This document shows positions 61,888 through 64,000 of a stretch of 64,000 bases of DNA, one piece after another (the first letter of the stretch is position 1; each line of letters opens with the position of its first letter). The translations under genes and the position numbers were made by a program. The DNA comes from Schizochytrium sp. TIO01. Its lineage: Eukaryota > Sar > Bigyra > Thraustochytrida > Thraustochytriidae. Under the pieces are notes generated by a model. It had not been told where the DNA came from and did no database searches. It saw only the letters and a program-made list of their open reading frames with translations. Location of the stretch: positions 5,586,845 to 5,650,844 of the forward strand of contig SMSO01000014.1 of NCBI GenBank assembly GCA_004764695.1, in the 5' to 3' direction.

Positions 61888-62751
61888 TTAAACCTGATTA
61901 CGGAACGTATCAAATTGAGTTTTGAGAAGCGAGTGTTTTTTACTAATATTTTGGGGAACGTCATCTCTGCATCCGTGAGGCTTGGCGAAAATTTCCACCG
62001 AAGGTACAGTAAACTCGACAGGATCTAAAGTTGGGAAGTGGCACTCAAGGCTGAGCTTGAAGATATTGGGACGTTTAAAGTGAGGAGGAAAGAGAGCAAC
62101 GTTACGAGGAGTGATAGCTATCTCCATAAAAATGAAGTGGCCTTCTTTGGTCACTCTCGAGTGCTCAACTCTGACAAACGAATTATTGGAACGAGTGCTA
62201 CCGTCCACAACATAGTTTGCACTGGGACCTTTGTACCATTTGAGTGCTTCATTGATTGGTCCAAGTTCGTACTTGTTGCGTTGACCTTGTGCGTTTGGAG
62301 TGCTCATCTTGAGTTGGGTAGAGCCTGACATATTGAACAAAATATGCTCAGGTTCCATATCTTCTGATTCAAGGCGCAGTACAAAACGCAGAAATCGGAG
62401 GTCTTTATAGGCATAATAGATCTTTACGCCATCGTGGTGCATCTCGAGAGAGATGGGAGATCTTTGTTCGCGGTCATTGTTCCCTTCAACCGAGCCGCCT
62501 TCAGTCTCGTCATCTGCATCCTGGGCATCAGAATCAGAATCATCGTAGAGATTGATATCAGGATAACATTTTGCAATGGTAAGATCCACCTCAGCCAGAA
62601 ACTTTTCGTCAACCTCTGTTGAGTTCATTTCATTTCTCTCTTCCCTACGAGGTCTGGACAGGTGTCGGTTCTGTGCACCCACGCCAAGTTCTTCCTCGGG
62701 GTTCATCCTCTTGTTGCCCACCGTCCATCTCTCGCACCTCTCGTCCGCCAT
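61888..62751 (-). CDS. Unknown 287-residue acidic protein
   Basis: I do not recognise this protein. It begins MADERCERW, has a basic charged region (RPRREER), and then at ~50-90 an acidic stretch (DDSDSDAQDADDETEGG). From ~95 to 270 it alternates hydrophobic and polar residues, suggesting a beta-rich globular domain: LRFLRFVLRLESED, HILFNMSGSTQLKMS, FVRVEHSRVTKEGHFIFMEIAITP, NIFKLSLECHFPTLDP. A basic end (KKHSLLKTQFDTFRNQV) closes it. No signal peptide or membrane helix. The ATG at 62751 (GAGATGGCGGAC) is in good context. It could be a beta-sandwich nuclear or chaperone-like protein, but I have no evidence. Confidence 0.82.
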   Translation of the reverse strand: MADERCERWTVGNKRMNPEEELGVGAQNRHLSRPRREERNEMNSTEVDEKFLAEVDLTIAKCYPDINLYDDSDSDAQDADDETEGGSVEGNNDREQRSPISLEMHHDGVKIYYAYKDLRFLRFVLRLESEDMEPEHILFNMSGSTQLKMSTPNAQGQRNKYELGPINEALKWYKGPSANYVVDGSTRSNNSFVRVEHSRVTKEGHFIFMEIAITPRNVALFPPHFKRPNIFKLSLECHFPTLDPVEFTVPSVEIFAKPHGCRDDVPQNISKKHSLLKTQFDTFRNQV

Positions 62752-62908
62752 CTCGCGAGCTCCGTAGTCGTCCCCTGACTTTCGCTTGGATTCCGTGTAA
62801 GACCTCCTCGAGTCCGCCGCAGACTGATGTGCTCAAGTGCTCCTTCGCGCCTGGACCTGCGGCCTTGCAAGCTTTCTACAATTGAGACTCCTGCTTCGGC
62901 ATTCCGGG

Positions 62909-62909
<1 letters not shown>

Positions 62910-62951
<42 letters not shown>
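62910..62951. repeat. (CTG)14 trinucleotide repeat
   Basis: Fourteen perfect CTG units about 160 bases upstream of the start of the 287-residue gene, on its sense strand reading CAG. Confidence 0.95.
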
Positions 62952-62952
<1 letters not shown>

Positions 62953-63603
62953 GATGGTCTGCCTAAATGGGCCTTCCAAACCTCGGGGGGCGGGGATCTC
63001 GTCTCAGTCAGCGATGATTACTCCAACAAGGTCAACACTACTTAGTAGGTAGTACTCGCTACTCTTGGAAGGTGTGAGTGAGTGAGCCGCTCCTAGCCCC
63101 AGCTAGCCACCCGCTAGTACCTACCGAAGTGATTTGACGAGTCCTCCTCAGCGTCTGCAACAGCATTTGCAACACCTCCATCGCCAAAGATTGGAGAGCC
63201 TCCGCAGGCTGCTCTGGGCGAGCAGGCAGCCTTGGGAGCTGCGCGGCCCAGCGCGGCTGAAGGCTGCGACCAGCTGGCCAGCCAGCTGCGAGAAGACCCG
63301 CCCCCGAGAGAAGAGAGTTTGTGCAGGCGATGATGATGGATGGATTGTCGACATCCCGACCAAACAAACAAACAATCAATGTAACTAACAGCACGTGCAA
63401 AGAAAGCGACCATGAGTTGATTGAAAGTGCCGCGCATTGAGTAGCGCAAGAGGTGCTAGAGCGTTGGTACGTGCTTGGAGTTTGCAAGCGAGCTCTCGCA
63501 CGCACATTGTAATTGGCGAGGCTTTCAAGAGGCTGCGAGCGGTCTTGGCCGCTTAGTCCGCCTGCTCCGTGGTCGCGCGGCGGCTCTAGGTAGAGCGAGC
63601 AAT

Positions 63604-63637
63604 CCATTCATTCATCCATCCATCCATCCGTCCATCC
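63604..63637. repeat. (CATC)n tetranucleotide repeat
   Basis: CATT and CATC units, with one CGTC, over 34 bases. Confidence 0.9.
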
Positions 63638-63731
63638 GCCTGCTCTTCAGGCCGGCCAGAGAATGGTGCTCAGAGCGACGATGATTTCAAGTGCCGCGCG
63701 TGTCGAGTTCTGCGGGGCTTGCGCAGATTTT

Positions 63732-63755
63732 AGCCAGCCAGCCAGCCAGCCAGCC
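63732..63755. repeat. (AGCC)n tetranucleotide repeat
   Basis: Six perfect AGCC units followed by two copies of GCACGTAGCC. Confidence 0.9.
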
Positions 63756-63972
63756 GCACGTAGCCGCACGTAGCCACTCGCAGCTGCAGCTGGAACGAGC
63801 CATCGCTCTGGCTAGACCGCACAGGGCCACAGGCCCCAGCTAAAGCCATCCCAGATTTTGAGCTCCAAGTCCGCGGACATAGCTCAGCTCTGAGGCGAGG
63901 TCTAGGTAGGCCTCGCGGTGCACACCTTTGGAAGCCTGGACATGTTCAGTGTGCGCCACACCTTCCACATAA

Positions 63973-64000
63973 CATTCATTCATTCATTCAATCATTCATT
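63973..64000. repeat. (ATTC)n repeat at the window edge
   Basis: ATTC units with one AATC; it probably continues beyond the window. Confidence 0.88.

Larger units (their letters stand above)
62752..64000. other. Repeat-rich region at the window end
   Basis: About 1.2 kb upstream of the 287-residue gene with no convincing gene. Holds (CTG)14, (CATC)n, (CAGC)n and (ATTC)n repeats (listed) and TAGTAGGTAGTACT motifs. Frames of up to 182 codons near 63059-63607 run through low-complexity GC-rich sequence and lack family content. Confidence 0.55.

Noticed and set aside
63059-63607. A 182-codon minus-strand frame
   Set aside because: Runs through low-complexity GC-rich repeats, overlaps other open frames and has no recognisable sequence.
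62910-64000. Tandem repeats as a CRISPR array or telomere-like sequence
   Set aside because: They are simple 3- and 4-base microsatellites with no spacers and no telomere unit; the window is eukaryotic.

Overview
The window is nuclear DNA from a eukaryotic microbe. The genes are long, nearly all in a single open reading frame, on both strands, and separated by 0.4 to 4.7 kb of AT-richer sequence full of short tandem repeats. The products are eukaryotic: CDC6, DONSON, a cohesin SA/SCC3 subunit, a kinesin-4, FAM50/XAP5, PCID2, BAP31 and HEATR6. A Pro-Thr-Ser stalk (PTxSPT type) before the membrane segment of a receptor kinase, p25-alpha-like motifs and intron-poor genes suggest a stramenopile, most likely a thraustochytrid. 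That assignment is an inference, not a proof.

Layout. 1-4.2 kb: no recognisable gene. 4.2-4.9 kb (+): BAP31-like ER protein. 5.3-9.8 kb (-): DONSON and CDC6, two replication-initiation factors side by side. 11.4-13.9 kb (-): a coiled-coil protein with a dynein-adaptor-like CC1 box and two PH domains. 17.7-19.0 kb (+): FAM50/XAP5. 19.7-20.2 kb (-): unknown 196-residue protein. 20.7-21.9 kb (+): unknown protein with a hydrophobic segment. 23.1-24.6 kb (+): a DGQHR-domain protein with a perfect destruction box. 25.1-28.2 kb (-): HEATR6-like. 28.9-34.1 kb (-): kinesin-4-like motor with two p25-alpha-like tail motifs. 34.1-38.9 kb: large gap. 38.9-43.1 kb (+): SCC3/STAG. 44.6-45.9 kb (+): LRR protein with a Cys-rich N-terminus. 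47.0-48.8 kb (-): organellar lysyl-tRNA synthetase. 49.9-51.3 kb (+): PCID2. 52.7-53.1 kb (+): decayed kinase fragment. 53.4-56.0 kb (-): receptor-like kinase. 58.0-59.4 kb (-): PlsC-type acyltransferase. 61.9-62.8 kb (-): unknown acidic protein. 62.8-64 kb: repeat-rich, no gene.

Several genes act in the chromosome cycle: CDC6 loads MCM, DONSON helps build the active helicase, SCC3 is a cohesin subunit, and kinesin-4 members include chromokinesins. The DGQHR protein carries an APC/C degron-like sequence and many Ser/Thr-Pro sites, so it may belong to the same physiology; this is an inference. The remaining genes cover splicing, mRNA export, ER traffic, translation in the organelle, lipid synthesis and signalling. 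The most novel proteins are the DGQHR/D-box protein, the CC1-box/tandem-PH protein and the kinesin with p25-alpha-like motifs. Several first codons were re-chosen because the longest frames begin at TTG or GTG. CDC6 and the receptor kinase may each have an unrecognised 5' exon.
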